From: Anaerorudis cellulosivorans
GTDB lineage: Bacteria; Bacteroidota; Bacteroidia; Bacteroidales; Dysgonomonadaceae
DNA length: 64,000 nucleotides
Assembly: GCF_025943985.1 (NCBI RefSeq)
Contig: NZ_JAPCWE010000010.1
Span: 59,198-123,197 of the forward strand
Reading direction: 5' to 3'
The position numbers and the translations under genes are program-made. This document shows, one piece after another, positions 1-9,548 of the stretch (position 1 is its first letter; the number at the start of each line of letters is the position of its first letter). The notes under the pieces were generated by a model. It saw only the letters and a list, made by a program, of their open reading frames with translations, was not told the origin of the DNA and ran no database searches.

Positions 1-3000
1 TGCCGAAAAAAACAGTCCTCAGGTAATTAAAGCGCTCATTCATAAAGGAAAATATGAATTGACTATAGATGCCGAAAACGATACGATTGTATTTGTGAAG
101 CTGAATGAGATGCTTTTAAGGAGTACGGATAACATTGAAAAATCGGTCTTGCATTCCCTATTGGGCGAGCTTTATTTGCAGTATTATCATAAATATCGGC
201 ATGAAATTGACCGCCGGACTATTTTAACAGGGTATGTGCCTTCAAATATGAAGGAGTGGACAAGGAATATTTTTTTCGATAAAATTGTTGAGCATCTGAA
301 TACTTCGCTTGCCCCTCATGCTGAATTGGAAAGAACGAAAGTGGAAACGTATGCAACCGTGGTAGAGTTGGGAAAAGATTCTCGTCGGTTTTTCCCTTCA
401 ATGTACGATTTTTTGACACGGCGTGCCATCGATTTTTTCAAGCAGTTGAGTGGGAATGAAGATTTAAGCATAACGCTGGTAAAGAAGAATATTCAGCAGG
501 AATTGCTATTCGCCCCGGCTGAAGTGTATATAAACTTGCCGTTTGATCCCTCCTCAACCGACTATCATTTATGGACATTGGAAACTTATCGTAAGTTGTT
601 GCGATCGTTGCTGGAGTGCAAGATGGACGAATCTGTGCTGCTTGTCGAGTTGGACAAGCTCGAGCATTTGCGAAATTTGCCGTCGGCCTTTGATAACTAT
701 GCCTTACCTGCGTTGGAGAAACTGCTCTCGCGATGGGAAACCAATCCGATGAGTGTGGAGATTATCGATAAAATAGCCGATTTTTACCTGAATACATCCG
801 TTCACACCTTGGCTTATCGTGCTGACGATTCGGTTCAAGTTGCAAAAAACAAGAAGGCATATGAACTTTTAAAAAAAGGGATAGAACAATTTCCCCGGTA
901 TGAACGGATAAGTATATTGCAAAACAAGTTGAATGTTCTTACGCATCCTTCACTGGTTGTTGAGGGGAGAAAAACATTTACTCCACGTGGCGAGAAGAAA
1001 CTGAAAGTAACGTATAGGAACCTTCAGAAAGTAACGGCTAAACTGTATTGTATTACTGCACCTGTTTCATACCGTAGTGATGAGGGATTGATGAAAAATG
1101 AAAGAAAGGTGTTTGTTAAAGATATAGTATTTGAGTTGCCTACCCTTGAGCCTTATCGATTTGGGGAAGCGTCGTTTTTTGTCGATATACACGAGTATGG
1201 GACGTATAAACTGGAATTCGAGACAGATAAAAAAACGGACGACAAAGCTGCCTGTTATTTCTCGGTTTCGGATTTGTCCTCCTTTTCCCGAGCATTGGAT
1301 TCGAATAACTATGAGTTTTTCGCGGTAAATAGAGTAACCGGAAAACCGATAAAAAAGGCGCAGATTCATCTTTATTCACTGAAAGGGGATTGGAAAAACC
1401 GCTATTATCGGAAAGAGAATGTGCTGATAACCGATAAGTCGGGTAGGGCTTCGTTTAACTTATCGAATAAAAAAGAGGGTAGGGATCTATTTTATCGGGT
1501 GGTTTCGGGAAAGGACAGTTGCTCTTTGCTTTCCCCCGTGCCCTATCGGTATGAGCAATATGTATCCGGCGAAAGTAGTCGCGAAACGGTCAATTTGTTT
1601 ACCGACAGAAACGTGTATCGTCCGGGGCAGACGGTTTTTTTTAAGGTGATCGCTACGCGAACGGATGGGAGAGCTGCTGTTTTGCATCAAAATAAAACGT
1701 TAGAAGTTGTTCTTAAGGATGCCAACATGCAGGAAGTGGCAAAACAGCGGTTGAAGACTAATGAATTTGGTTCAGTTGCCGGAGAATTTGTACTTCCACG
1801 TCATGTGTTGTCGGGATATTTTCAACTTGTTTATGAAGATCAAGTGGTAGGATTCAGGGTGGAGGAGTATAAACGTCCTACTTTTGAAGTGATCTTCGAT
1901 AAAATCAGCCAAACCTATGCTTTTGGAGAAGAAATTACGTTGAAAGGCAAAGCCGAAAGTTTTTCGGGAATAAAAATCCGGCAGGCAGGTGTGAATTATC
2001 GCATTCTTCGTCGACAGCCTTGGTGGCGATCGTTGGTTAGTTCTTCTGAATATTTCGATGGGGGTACAGTGGTTACCGATGAAAGGGGTGAATTTGAAAT
2101 ACGATTTATTCCCCGCAAGTCGGATGTCGATCCTGTTTTTCCTGCCGTATATACTTTTTCGGTGGAAGCGGTGGTTACCGATATCAATGGTGAAAGTCAG
2201 AGGGGAAATTATGATATAGTCGTTGGCGATGTTTCCATGATGTTGGACATCGAGATGACGGAGAAATGGGAGAAGAACGAAGCCCCTCAGATCGTTTTTT
2301 CTGCCAAAAATCTCGACGGAAATGAAATTGCGACAAAAGGAACCTATCGGGTTTTTTCCTTGTCGGAAAACGACTCTATTTCCCAACAAGTATTGGAAGG
2401 CAATTTTGTAACCGGCGAACAAATGGAGTTGAGGGCGAAACTGGGTCGATTATCTTCGGGAAAATATTGTATTCGGTTATTGGCAGAAGACGATAAGGGA
2501 AATACGGTGGAAGCAGAAAAAAAGGTGGTATTGTTTTCTTATGCCGATAAAAAACCGCCTTATAAAACCAATGAATGGTTGGTGGAAAAAAATACCACTT
2601 TTGGTGAAGGAGTAAATTCAGAAATTATCCTCGGAGTTTCCGACAAAGATGTCCCTGTTTTGTTTGAAATATGGCAAGGGAACAAGCTGCATAAAAGGGA
2701 GTGGGTTACCTTGAGCGAAGAAAACAGGACATTTCGTATTCCTTATCAAGCTCAATTGAAAGATCAGGCGTCGGTTGTTTTTACCTACATAAAAAACGAA
2801 AAATTTTATTCTCATCGGGTAGATTTGCAAGTTGAAAAAGAGAAGAAGGAATTGGGGGTAAAACTATCCGTTTTTCGCGATAAGATACGACCCGGCACAC
2901 AGGAAGAGTGGCGATTGACGGTAACTGATGTGGATGGGAAACCGGCAAGGGCTGAAGTATTGGCTTCCATGTACGATTTCTCGTTGGATAAGATTTATCC

Positions 3001-5722
3001 GACTACAGCTTGGGAATGGAAAGTATCGGATGGGAGAGAGGCAATGAATAGGGTCCCGCTTATTTACAAGGATGTTTCTTTCGATAACGAATTTGTCACA
3101 CAATATTTTCCGTTTGATGAAATAAAGATTGTGCCTTTTGTTTTCGATACCTTCAATTGGTTCGGATTCAGTTTGTTTTCGAGAAGTGATTTTATGACCA
3201 GGGGATTAACTTCGGATATAAAAGGGAATTTGATGGGAATGGCTTCAACAAAAAAAAGCAGGGGTGACAGCGAGGTGTTTTTTACATCTGCTCCTGAAGT
3301 GAATTTTCAATCCGATAGGGTGGCAAAAGGATCAGAGGAGAAAGCGGAGCCAATAGGGGGACAGAGTAAATTGCCCGGTTTCACGGATATTTACCAATCG
3401 CGGCGAAATTTCAATGAAGCAGCATTCTTTTTCCCTCAACTGCGGACTGACGACAAAGGCGAGACACAGCTGGCGTTCACGGTTCCCGAAAGTAATACCC
3501 GCTGGCGTTTTCGGGTGCTGGCTCACGATAAAAAGTTGAACGTCGGACAAATCGAAGCATTTGCCGTATCGCAGAAAGAGTTGATGGTTACGACCAACAT
3601 GCCGCGATTTTTTCTTCAAGGTGACAAGACGGGAATCTCGGCAAAAATATCGAATCTTTCAGACCGTGATATCGCCGTGAATGTAAAAATCGAATTTTTC
3701 AATCCCATGACCAACGAGGTAATAAGCAACATTGCCGTTCAACAGGAGGTACAAACGTTTTCGCTTGCAAAAGGAGCTTCTTCTGCTGCATCGTGGATGG
3801 TTGACGTACCGGCCGATATCGATGTTCTTGGCGTGCGTATAATTGCCGAAAACGAATCGTTCAGCGACAGCGAACAACATGCCATTGCCGTGCTTCCCAA
3901 TCGTATGCTCGCTACAGAAAGCATGCGCTTGGATGTACAGGCCAATGAAACCAAGGAATTTACAATGGATCGGTTGGCAAATCGTTCTTCCGATACTGCC
4001 CGGCCTTATCGTCTCACGTTGGAATTTGCTTCCAATCCGGCCTGGTATGCCATACAGGCGTTGCCGGTAATGAGCAATCCCGAAAGCGATAATGCAGTGA
4101 GTTGGTTTGCTTCGTACTATGCCAATACCTTGGGTTATCATATTTCGCAGGCTTATCCTCAAGTTGCTGCCATGATTGAGGTATGGAAAAAACAATCGTT
4201 TTCGGAAGAAACTTTTCTCTCGAATCTTCAAAAGAATGAAGAACTGAAAAATGTTTTGCTGGAAGAAACTCCATGGGTGTTGGAAGCTAAAAACGAAGCA
4301 GAGCAAAAGGAAAAACTGTCGTTGCTGTTCGATCCCAATCGTTCAAATCTGATCACTCGACAGGCTGTCGATAAACTTCGTGAGTTGCAGACTTCCGAAG
4401 GGGGATGGAGTTGGTTTAAAGATTTTCGCTCAAGCCGCAGCATCACGCAATATATTCTTTACGGGTTTAGTCAATTGAAAGAACTGAAGGCTGTCGAGTT
4501 TACCGACGATATTCGTACGATGCAGGCTAAAGCCGTTTCGTACATCGATTCCGAAGCGTTGCGAAGTTTCGAACTTTTCAAAAAGCAGGATAAGAATTGG
4601 AGAAACATCAAAACTATTTCTACACCCGATTTGGAATATTTATATGTTCGATCAGCGTATACGCAGTATGCATCGAGCAAAGAGGTACAAGAAATGGTCA
4701 ATTTTTATACGGGGACATTGGTAGATAACTGGACAAAATACGGTTTGTATGAGCGTTCGCTTATTGCCTTACTGATGTCACGCCGGGGCAAGCAGTCTGT
4801 GGTGACCGATATCTTGAATTCATTTCGTGAACATGCTACGGTTAACAATGAAATGGGAATGTTTTGGGCAAACGACCGCAGCAATGTATTCATGTCGCAG
4901 TCGGCAATTTCGGTACATACGTTTATCATGGATGCATTTCGTATTGGTGGTGCAAAATCCGGTGAAATGGATAACATGAAACGTTGGCTTTTAAAACAGA
5001 AGCAAACAGAGATTTGGGAATCTACCCATGCTACAGTCGATGCCATATTCGCACTGCTGAGTACAGGAGGTAACTGGTTTTCTTCTCAGGGAGAAACCGC
5101 TATCAAGATAGGTGAAGAGGTTGTTAAATCCGATAATCAAGAACAAGGCACGGGTTATTTCAAAAAATCGTGGAATGGATCGGAAATTAAACCCGAAATG
5201 GGGAAAATTCAGATTGTTCATCAGGGGAATACACCTGCATGGGGTGCATTGTATTGGCAGTATTTCGAGGAAATCGATAAGATTGCCAATACCGATGCTT
5301 CGCTTGATATTGAAAAAGCATTGTTTATTGAACAAACAGGAGTATCGGGAAAAGAACTTGTTCCTGTTACGGAGAATCACCCTTTAAAAACAGGAGACAA
5401 GGTGGTTATCCGGCTTACCGTTCGCACCGACCGTGATATGGAGTTTGTACACTTAAAGGATCTGCGTGCTGCCTGTTTCGAACCGATCGATCAAATTTCG
5501 GGTACCTATTGGCAGGGAAAAACACGGTATTATCGGACTTCGAAAGATGCTTCCACACATTTCTACTTTGATCATATGCCTCGTGGTACATATGTTTTCG
5601 AATATGGAGTCTTTGTTAACAGAGCAGGCAGTTATTCGAATGGAACAGCAACCATCCAATGCCTGTATGCTCCTGAATTTACCTCGCATACATCGGGAAT
5701 ACGAATTAATGTTAAAGAATAA
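1..5722 (+). CDS. Alpha-2-macroglobulin-like protein, 5' end outside window
   Basis: The frame is open to the left edge (codons run from base 2), so the true start and the signal peptide lie outside the window; the TTG at 59 is not a credible start. About 1,900 residues are present. An MG2-type motif (DRNVYRPGQTVFFK) lies near 1592-1640 and an A2M-domain segment (FFFPQLRTDDKGETQLAFTV) near 3427-3490. A large helical domain follows, as in the complement/A2M thioester domain. The usual CxEQ thioester is missing: the equivalent stretch reads NPESDNAVSWF (about 4078-4110). Bacterial A2M proteins are envelope proteins thought to trap foreign proteases; without the thioester, covalent trapping is not expected. 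The family call is strong; the cellular role is inferred. It is followed by a DUF1573 gene on the same strand after 76 bp. Confidence 0.88.
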   Translation, partial: AEKNSPQVIKALIHKGKYELTIDAENDTIVFVKLNEMLLRSTDNIEKSVLHSLLGELYLQYYHKYRHEIDRRTILTGYVPSNMKEWTRNIFFDKIVEHLNTSLAPHAELERTKVETYATVVELGKDSRRFFPSMYDFLTRRAIDFFKQLSGNEDLSITLVKKNIQQELLFAPAEVYINLPFDPSSTDYHLWTLETYRKLLRSLLECKMDESVLLVELDKLEHLRNLPSAFDNYALPALEKLLSRWETNPMSVEIIDKIADFYLNTSVHTLAYRADDSVQVAKNKKAYELLKKGIEQFPRYERISILQNKLNVLTHPSLVVEGRKTFTPRGEKKLKVTYRNLQKVTAKLYCITAPVSYRSDEGLMKNERKVFVKDIVFELPTLEPYRFGEASFFVDIHEYGTYKLEFETDKKTDDKAACYFSVSDLSSFSRALDSNNYEFFAVNRVTGKPIKKAQIHLYSLKGDWKNRYYRKENVLITDKSGRASFNLSNKKEGRDLFYRVVSGKDSCSLLSPVPYRYEQYVSGESSRETVNLFTDRNVYRPGQTVFFKVIATRTDGRAAVLHQNKTLEVVLKDANMQEVAKQRLKTNEFGSVAGEFVLPRHVLSGYFQLVYEDQVVGFRVEEYKRPTFEVIFDKISQTYAFGEEITLKGKAESFSGIKIRQAGVNYRILRRQPWWRSLVSSSEYFDGGTVVTDERGEFEIRFIPRKSDVDPVFPAVYTFSVEAVVTDINGESQRGNYDIVVGDVSMMLDIEMTEKWEKNEAPQIVFSAKNLDGNEIATKGTYRVFSLSENDSISQQVLEGNFVTGEQMELRAKLGRLSSGKYCIRLLAEDDKGNTVEAEKKVVLFSYADKKPPYKTNEWLVEKNTTFGEGVNSEIILGVSDKDVPVLFEIWQGNKLHKREWVTLSEENRTFRIPYQAQLKDQASVVFTYIKNEKFYSHRVDLQVEKEKKELGVKLSVFRDKIRPGTQEEWRLTVTDVDGKPARAEVLASMYDFSLDKIYPTTAWEWKVSDGREAMNRVPLIYKDVSFDNEFVTQYFPFDEIKIVPFVFDTFNWFGFSLFSRSDFMTRGLTSDIKGNLMGMASTKKSRGDSEVFFTSAPEVNFQSDRVAKGSEEKAEPIGGQSKLPGFTDIYQSRRNFNEAAFFFPQLRTDDKGETQLAFTVPESNTRWRFRVLAHDKKLNVGQIEAFAVSQKELMVTTNMPRFFLQGDKTGISAKISNLSDRDIAVNVKIEFFNPMTNEVISNIAVQQEVQTFSLAKGASSAASWMVDVPADIDVLGVRIIAENESFSDSEQHAIAVLPNRMLATESMRLDVQANETKEFTMDRLANRSSDTARPYRLTLEFASNPAWYAIQALPVMSNPESDNAVSWFASYYANTLGYHISQAYPQVAAMIEVWKKQSFSEETFLSNLQKNEELKNVLLEETPWVLEAKNEAEQKEKLSLLFDPNRSNLITRQAVDKLRELQTSEGGWSWFKDFRSSRSITQYILYGFSQLKELKAVEFTDDIRTMQAKAVSYIDSEALRSFELFKKQDKNWRNIKTISTPDLEYLYVRSAYTQYASSKEVQEMVNFYTGTLVDNWTKYGLYERSLIALLMSRRGKQSVVTDILNSFREHATVNNEMGMFWANDRSNVFMSQSAISVHTFIMDAFRIGGAKSGEMDNMKRWLLKQKQTEIWESTHATVDAIFALLSTGGNWFSSQGETAIKIGEEVVKSDNQEQGTGYFKKSWNGSEIKPEMGKIQIVHQGNTPAWGALYWQYFEEIDKIANTDASLDIEKALFIEQTGVSGKELVPVTENHPLKTGDKVVIRLTVRTDRDMEFVHLKDLRAACFEPIDQISGTYWQGKTRYYRTSKDASTHFYFDHMPRGTYVFEYGVFVNRAGSYSNGTATIQCLYAPEFTSHTSGIRINVKE

Positions 5723-5743
5723 TCGGTGTTTAAACTTATTGGT

Positions 5744-5751
5744 TATTTTTG
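5744..5751 (+). promoter_or_regulatory. Bacteroidetes -7 promoter element before DUF1573 gene
   Basis: TATTTTTG matches the TAnnTTTG -7 consensus and lies 47 bp before the ATG of the DUF1573 gene. No clear TTTG -33 element is seen at the right distance, so this is only a partial match. Confidence 0.35.
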
Positions 5752-5798
5752 TATCATAAAATACAACAAGAAAGAATTTTTTTTAATTAAATAGAGGA

Positions 5799-6188
5799 AT
5801 GAAAAAGCGGGGTTTATTGCTTATAGTTGTTATGTTGACAGTTGGATTAGCTTTTGCACAATCCAAACCTGAAGCCAAATTCGACAAAACACAGCACGAT
5901 TTTGGTTCGATTAAAGAAGAATTGGGGGCGGTAACGACACTATTCGAATTTACCAATGTGGGAGCAAGTCCACTTATTATTCAACGGGTTTCGGCATCTT
6001 GTGGATGCACTACACCAAGTTATCCGCGCGAACCTATTTTGCCGGGCAAGAAAGGTGTAATCTCGGTGAAATATTCCACGGTTGCTCGTCTGGGTTCTTT
6101 TAATAAAACGATTGCCGTGTACACCAATGTCCCCGATACGGTTTACGTGTTGACTATTAAAGGAAATGTAATTCCAAAGAGACAATAA
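5799..6188 (+). CDS. DUF1573 domain secreted protein
   Basis: The protein has 129 residues and starts with a clear Sec signal peptide (MKKRGLLLIVVMLTVGLAFA, then QS). The remainder is one DUF1573 immunoglobulin-like domain, recognised by HDFGSIKEE, FEFTNVGASPLIIQ and the conserved ASCGCTTP cysteine motif. Such small exported proteins are common in Bacteroidetes; no enzymatic function is known for the family. It lies in the same direction between the A2M-like gene and meaB but has promoter-like sequence of its own, so co-transcription is uncertain. Confidence 0.85.
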   Translation: MKKRGLLLIVVMLTVGLAFAQSKPEAKFDKTQHDFGSIKEELGAVTTLFEFTNVGASPLIIQRVSASCGCTTPSYPREPILPGKKGVISVKYSTVARLGSFNKTIAVYTNVPDTVYVLTIKGNVIPKRQ

Positions 6189-6202
6189 ATTCCTTTTTAA
6201 GA

Positions 6203-6235
6203 TTTGGGTAATACAAACCGAATGGCGTATCTTTG
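6203..6235 (+). promoter_or_regulatory. Promoter of meaB (TTTG-N21-TATCTTTG)
   Basis: A -33 TTTG at 6203-6206 and a -7 TATCTTTG at 6228-6235 are separated by 21 bp, the classical Bacteroidetes arrangement. Transcription would start near 6240. A TTG-started reading of meaB from 6233 would begin inside the -7 element, so this promoter settles the start at the ATG at 6284. Confidence 0.65.
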
Positions 6236-6283
6236 CAGACAGATTGTGCTATTCGGTTTTTATGTTTTTATAAAACAAATGCT

Positions 6284-7378
6284 ATGAAACATCCCGAAAA
6301 TGATCCTGCTTATAAAGGGTTAAATGTGAACAAGGGTATTCCTCAACCACCCAGTATAAATCCGTATTTGAAAAAGAAGGCAAAACGGCGACAATATACG
6401 GTTGACGAATATGTTGACGGTATATTGGCCGGGAATATACCGATATTGAGTCAGGCGGTAACGTTAGTAGAAAGTTCAAAACCCGAGCATGAGGAAATGG
6501 CTCAAGCCATCATCGAAAAATGTTTGCCGCATTCCGGAAATTCTATTCGGGTAGGCATCACCGGCGTTCCCGGCGCAGGGAAAAGCACTTCTATCGATGC
6601 TTTAGGGATGTATTTGATCAATAAAGGGAATAAATTGGCTGTGCTTGCCATTGATCCTTCGAGTGAACGATCGAAAGGGAGCATTTTAGGGGATAAAACC
6701 CGCATGGAAAAGCTCTCTGTTCAAAAAAATGCATTTATTCGTCCTTCTCCTGCAGCCGGTTCGTTGGGTGGTGTTGCCCGAAAAACGCGAGAAACCATTA
6801 TTCTTTGTGAAGCCGCCGGATTTAACTATGTTTTTGTGGAAACGGTTGGAGTAGGGCAATCGGAAACCGCCGTGCATTCAATGGTCGATTTCTTTTTGTT
6901 AATCCAGCTTGCCGGTACGGGAGATGAGTTGCAGGGCATTAAACGCGGGATTATGGAAATGGCCGATGGTATCGTTATTAATAAGGCCGATGGAGACAAT
7001 ATTGAGAAAGCCAAAATGGCACAACGACAATTGCAAAATGCACTGCATTTGTTTCCGGTTCCCGAATCGGGATGGACTCCACGCGTACTGACCTATTCGG
7101 CTTACTACAATATCGGGATTGAGGAAATTTGGGATATGATTCACGAATACATCGATTTTGTAAAGGGAAATGGCTATTTTGAGCGTCGCCGAAACGAACA
7201 GGCCAAATATTGGATGTATGAAACGATTGACGAGCAGTTAAAAAATAATTTCTATCGTAATCCGGTTATCGAAGAGCTTATGCCCCGGCTTGAAAAAGAA
7301 GTGCTTTCGGCGCAGAAAACTTCATTTGCCGCAGCTAAAGAAGCGTTGGACATCTATTATGGAATGCAAAAAAGATAA
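6284..7378 (+). CDS. meaB: MeaB/ArgK-type G3E GTPase, methylmalonyl-CoA mutase chaperone
   Basis: The protein has 364 residues from the ATG at 6284. A Walker A motif (GITGVPGAGKST) is near residues 91-102, followed by AIDPSSERSKGSILGDKTRM and FVETVGVGQSE (switch region) and INKADGDN (base recognition), the MeaB/ArgK signature. In this family the protein guards adenosylcobalamin-dependent methylmalonyl-CoA mutase, using GTP to gate cofactor loading and rescue. The mutase is not in the window, so the partner is inferred; propionate-forming Bacteroidales usually carry it. Older databases call the family ArgK kinase, which this sequence does not support. Confidence 0.93.
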   Translation: MKHPENDPAYKGLNVNKGIPQPPSINPYLKKKAKRRQYTVDEYVDGILAGNIPILSQAVTLVESSKPEHEEMAQAIIEKCLPHSGNSIRVGITGVPGAGKSTSIDALGMYLINKGNKLAVLAIDPSSERSKGSILGDKTRMEKLSVQKNAFIRPSPAAGSLGGVARKTRETIILCEAAGFNYVFVETVGVGQSETAVHSMVDFFLLIQLAGTGDELQGIKRGIMEMADGIVINKADGDNIEKAKMAQRQLQNALHLFPVPESGWTPRVLTYSAYYNIGIEEIWDMIHEYIDFVKGNGYFERRRNEQAKYWMYETIDEQLKNNFYRNPVIEELMPRLEKEVLSAQKTSFAAAKEALDIYYGMQKR

Positions 7379-7475
7379 ATTTTGGGACAAAAATGATCCC
7401 GACTTTTTCTGACGGGTTTCATCGAGCATTTTATTCGTGAAGATTCGCAGTTTTTTAAAATTGTATGTGTGTTTT

Positions 7476-7506
7476 TTTGAAAGAATGGAGAATTTATTTA
7501 CTTTTG
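7476..7506 (+). promoter_or_regulatory. Promoter of tRNA-Glu (TTTG-N19-TACTTTTG)
   Basis: TTTG at 7476-7479 and TACTTTTG at 7499-7506 are 19 bp apart, a full match to the Bacteroidetes housekeeping promoter. The tRNA begins 45 bp further on. Confidence 0.7.
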
Positions 7507-7550
7507 TGCTTCCATTACATTCTTTGCATTTATAAAGAAATTTACCTAAC

Positions 7551-7622
7551 GGCGCACTCTTCTAACGGTTAGGAATCCTGCTTCTCACGCAGGCAATAGC
7601 GGTTCGATTCCGCTGTGCGCTA
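7551..7622 (+). tRNA. tRNA-Glu (CTC)
   Basis: The cloverleaf folds by hand. The acceptor stem GGCGCAC pairs with GTGCGCT (the first pair is G-U). The D arm TTCT/AGGA, an anticodon stem CCTGC/GCAGG with loop TTCTCAC, and a T arm AGCGG-TTCGATT-CCGCT follow. With T32-T33 leading the loop, the anticodon is CTC, decoding GAG glutamate codons. The discriminator base is A at 7622; CCA is not encoded. The D-arm layout matches known tRNA-Glu. Confidence 0.93.
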
Positions 7623-7663
7623 CATTTTTCAATATATTTCCTCTTCTTTGTTTATTTGTTAAT

Positions 7664-8407
7664 TTGATTCTCTTGAAAAAGAAATTTATATCGGTTGTTA
7701 CTGTATGTTTTAATGCTCAAAGTTTAATAGAAAAAACAATTCAGAGCGTAATTTCTCAAAATTTTATAGAAAAGGAATATGTTATTATTGATGGCGGTTC
7801 CACCGATGAAACAAAAACTATCATTCAATCGTATTGTCGGCAAATTGATGTGATAGTTTCAGAACCAGATCAAGGAATATACAATGCCATGAATAAGGCT
7901 ATTGATCTTGTTTCCGGTGAATGGGTAATTTTCATGAATGCAGGAGACCTTTTTGCAGACAATAAAGTTTTAACAAATATCAGTACATACTTAGATTCAA
8001 ATATTGATGTGCTTTATGGTAACATATTAGTTGAAAAGGGGGGAAGATTAATAATGAAAGATTCTCCTTCAAATATAAAAAATATTCATCGAATGCCGTT
8101 TTGTCATCAAGCTGTTTTTACACGTTTATCTTTGCTTGAAAAATATCATTTCGATGAAAAATATGCGTTATCATCCGATTTTAAATTTTTCAAGCAATTA
8201 ATTCGTGATGGTGTATCTTTTCGAAAAATTGATATGCCGATAACTGTCTACGATAAAAAAGGATTATCCCATGTACAACGTTCTAAAGGATTGTCCGAGA
8301 ATATAAAAATAATAAAAGAATTGGATAGTGTATCGGATAAAATGCGTTTTTTGCCTCGTTTATATTTTGTGAAAACATGGAATAATTTAATGTGTGCTTT
8401 TAAATAA
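7664..8407 (+). CDS. Family 2 glycosyltransferase
   Basis: The protein has about 247 residues in the GT-A fold of family GT2. The start shows ISVVTVCFNAQSLIEKTIQS. The nucleotide-sugar site DGGSTDETK is near residues 45-53 and the EPDQGIYNAMNKAI / WVIFMNAGD segment holds the DxD-like metal site. No signal peptide or membrane segment is seen, so it probably acts on the cytoplasmic face in surface-polysaccharide or glycoprotein glycan synthesis. No ATG fits: translation must begin at TTG 7664 or TTG 7673. The gene looks more A+T-rich than its neighbours. Its stop overlaps the convergent glycosyltransferase by 8 bp. The sugar donor cannot be told. Confidence 0.85.
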   Translation: MILLKKKFISVVTVCFNAQSLIEKTIQSVISQNFIEKEYVIIDGGSTDETKTIIQSYCRQIDVIVSEPDQGIYNAMNKAIDLVSGEWVIFMNAGDLFADNKVLTNISTYLDSNIDVLYGNILVEKGGRLIMKDSPSNIKNIHRMPFCHQAVFTRLSLLEKYHFDEKYALSSDFKFFKQLIRDGVSFRKIDMPITVYDKKGLSHVQRSKGLSENIKIIKELDSVSDKMRFLPRLYFVKTWNNLMCAFK

Positions 8408-9518
8408 GTGATCGATAAGCAGTCATAAGTTGATGTGCTATTTTATCGTCAGTGAAATTCTCGGCATGAGCATAACCCGACGAAATCATTTGTTTTTTGA
8501 AATCAGCATCGGATAAAACTCTTTCTATAGCGGCTCCTAATTCCTCGGCGTTGTGAGGATCAATATACAGGGAAGACGAACCTCCTGCTTCTTCTAAGCA
8601 GTTACCTTTAGAGGTTATTACAGGTACTTTGCAACATAAAGCTTCCAAGACAGGGATACCAAAGCCTTCAAAGAGAGAAGGATAAATAAAAATTTCTGCT
8701 TGGGAATATATTGCCGGAAGATCATTTGTTTGGACATTATGAAGGAAAAATACCTGAGAAGAAAGGTGATATCGCCGTGCTGTTTCAATGATTTTTTGTT
8801 TATAATCGGTTGGATTTCCAATAATGACGAGGGGGATGGAAAGATGACTGCAATGCATGGCTTCAACAATAAGCGCTGCATTTTTACGTTCTTCGATAGC
8901 TCCGACATTGAGTAAAAAATGGGAGGGTAAACTATATTTTTGTCTAACTTTTTCTTTTTCAGATTCTGAAACAGGCTTTCTGAAAATGAAATTGCACCCT
9001 TGGTAAATAACGGTTATTTTGTTTTCCTCTATTCCAAAAAATTCGATAAAGTCATTTTTTGTTTGGTTACTTATCGCAATGATTTTATCGGCAACTTTGC
9101 AAGCATATTGGTTTTTCTTTGTGAAAATATGGCGATAGGAAGCAGAATAAAATTCGGGGTATCGAAGAAAAATAGCATCATGAACCGTGACTACTGATTT
9201 AACATTTGTCTTTTCTATTCCGATAGGCAACTCTTGGCTGAGTCCGTGATAAATATCGATTTTTTCTTTTTTTATCTGACTGCAAATTCCTTTGCTTCTC
9301 CAAAGAGAAGGGAAGGTATTCCAAAACCATCCTTCCGGAAGAATTTCATTCATGTTTTTCTGCAAGGGCAACAAAGAGGTGTTTACCTGTTTTGGATTGA
9401 ATAACACATATCGATTCTCAGGATAATATTCGGAAAGGATGCGTACCGTATCCCGGCTGTAATTACCAAGTCCTCTTGCATTGTGGTATGCTCTCTTGGC
9501 GTCGAATCCGATGTTCAT
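8400..9518 (-). CDS. Family 1 glycosyltransferase (GT4-like)
   Basis: The protein has 372 residues. The N-terminal domain starts MNIGFDAKRAYHNARGLGNY, the glycine-rich opening of GT-B enzymes. The C-terminal Rossmann domain contains LLNVGAIEERKN and the donor-binding EIFIYPSLFEGFGIPVLEAL with the E-x7-E motif typical of GT4/GT1-type mannosyl- or glucosyltransferases. It is soluble and cytoplasmic. It starts 30 bp after yebC ends on the same strand, so read-through from yebC is likely. It overlaps the GT2 gene convergently at its 3' end. Substrate unknown. Confidence 0.88.
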   Translation of the reverse strand: MNIGFDAKRAYHNARGLGNYSRDTVRILSEYYPENRYVLFNPKQVNTSLLPLQKNMNEILPEGWFWNTFPSLWRSKGICSQIKKEKIDIYHGLSQELPIGIEKTNVKSVVTVHDAIFLRYPEFYSASYRHIFTKKNQYACKVADKIIAISNQTKNDFIEFFGIEENKITVIYQGCNFIFRKPVSESEKEKVRQKYSLPSHFLLNVGAIEERKNAALIVEAMHCSHLSIPLVIIGNPTDYKQKIIETARRYHLSSQVFFLHNVQTNDLPAIYSQAEIFIYPSLFEGFGIPVLEALCCKVPVITSKGNCLEEAGGSSSLYIDPHNAEELGAAIERVLSDADFKKQMISSGYAHAENFTDDKIAHQLMTAYRSLI

Positions 9519-9548
9519 TATTCACAAATTGATGAATGTGTCGATTCC

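Noticed and set aside
3659..4306. A 215-codon open frame antisense to the A2M-like gene
   Set aside because: Same type of shadow; no signal, motif or promoter.
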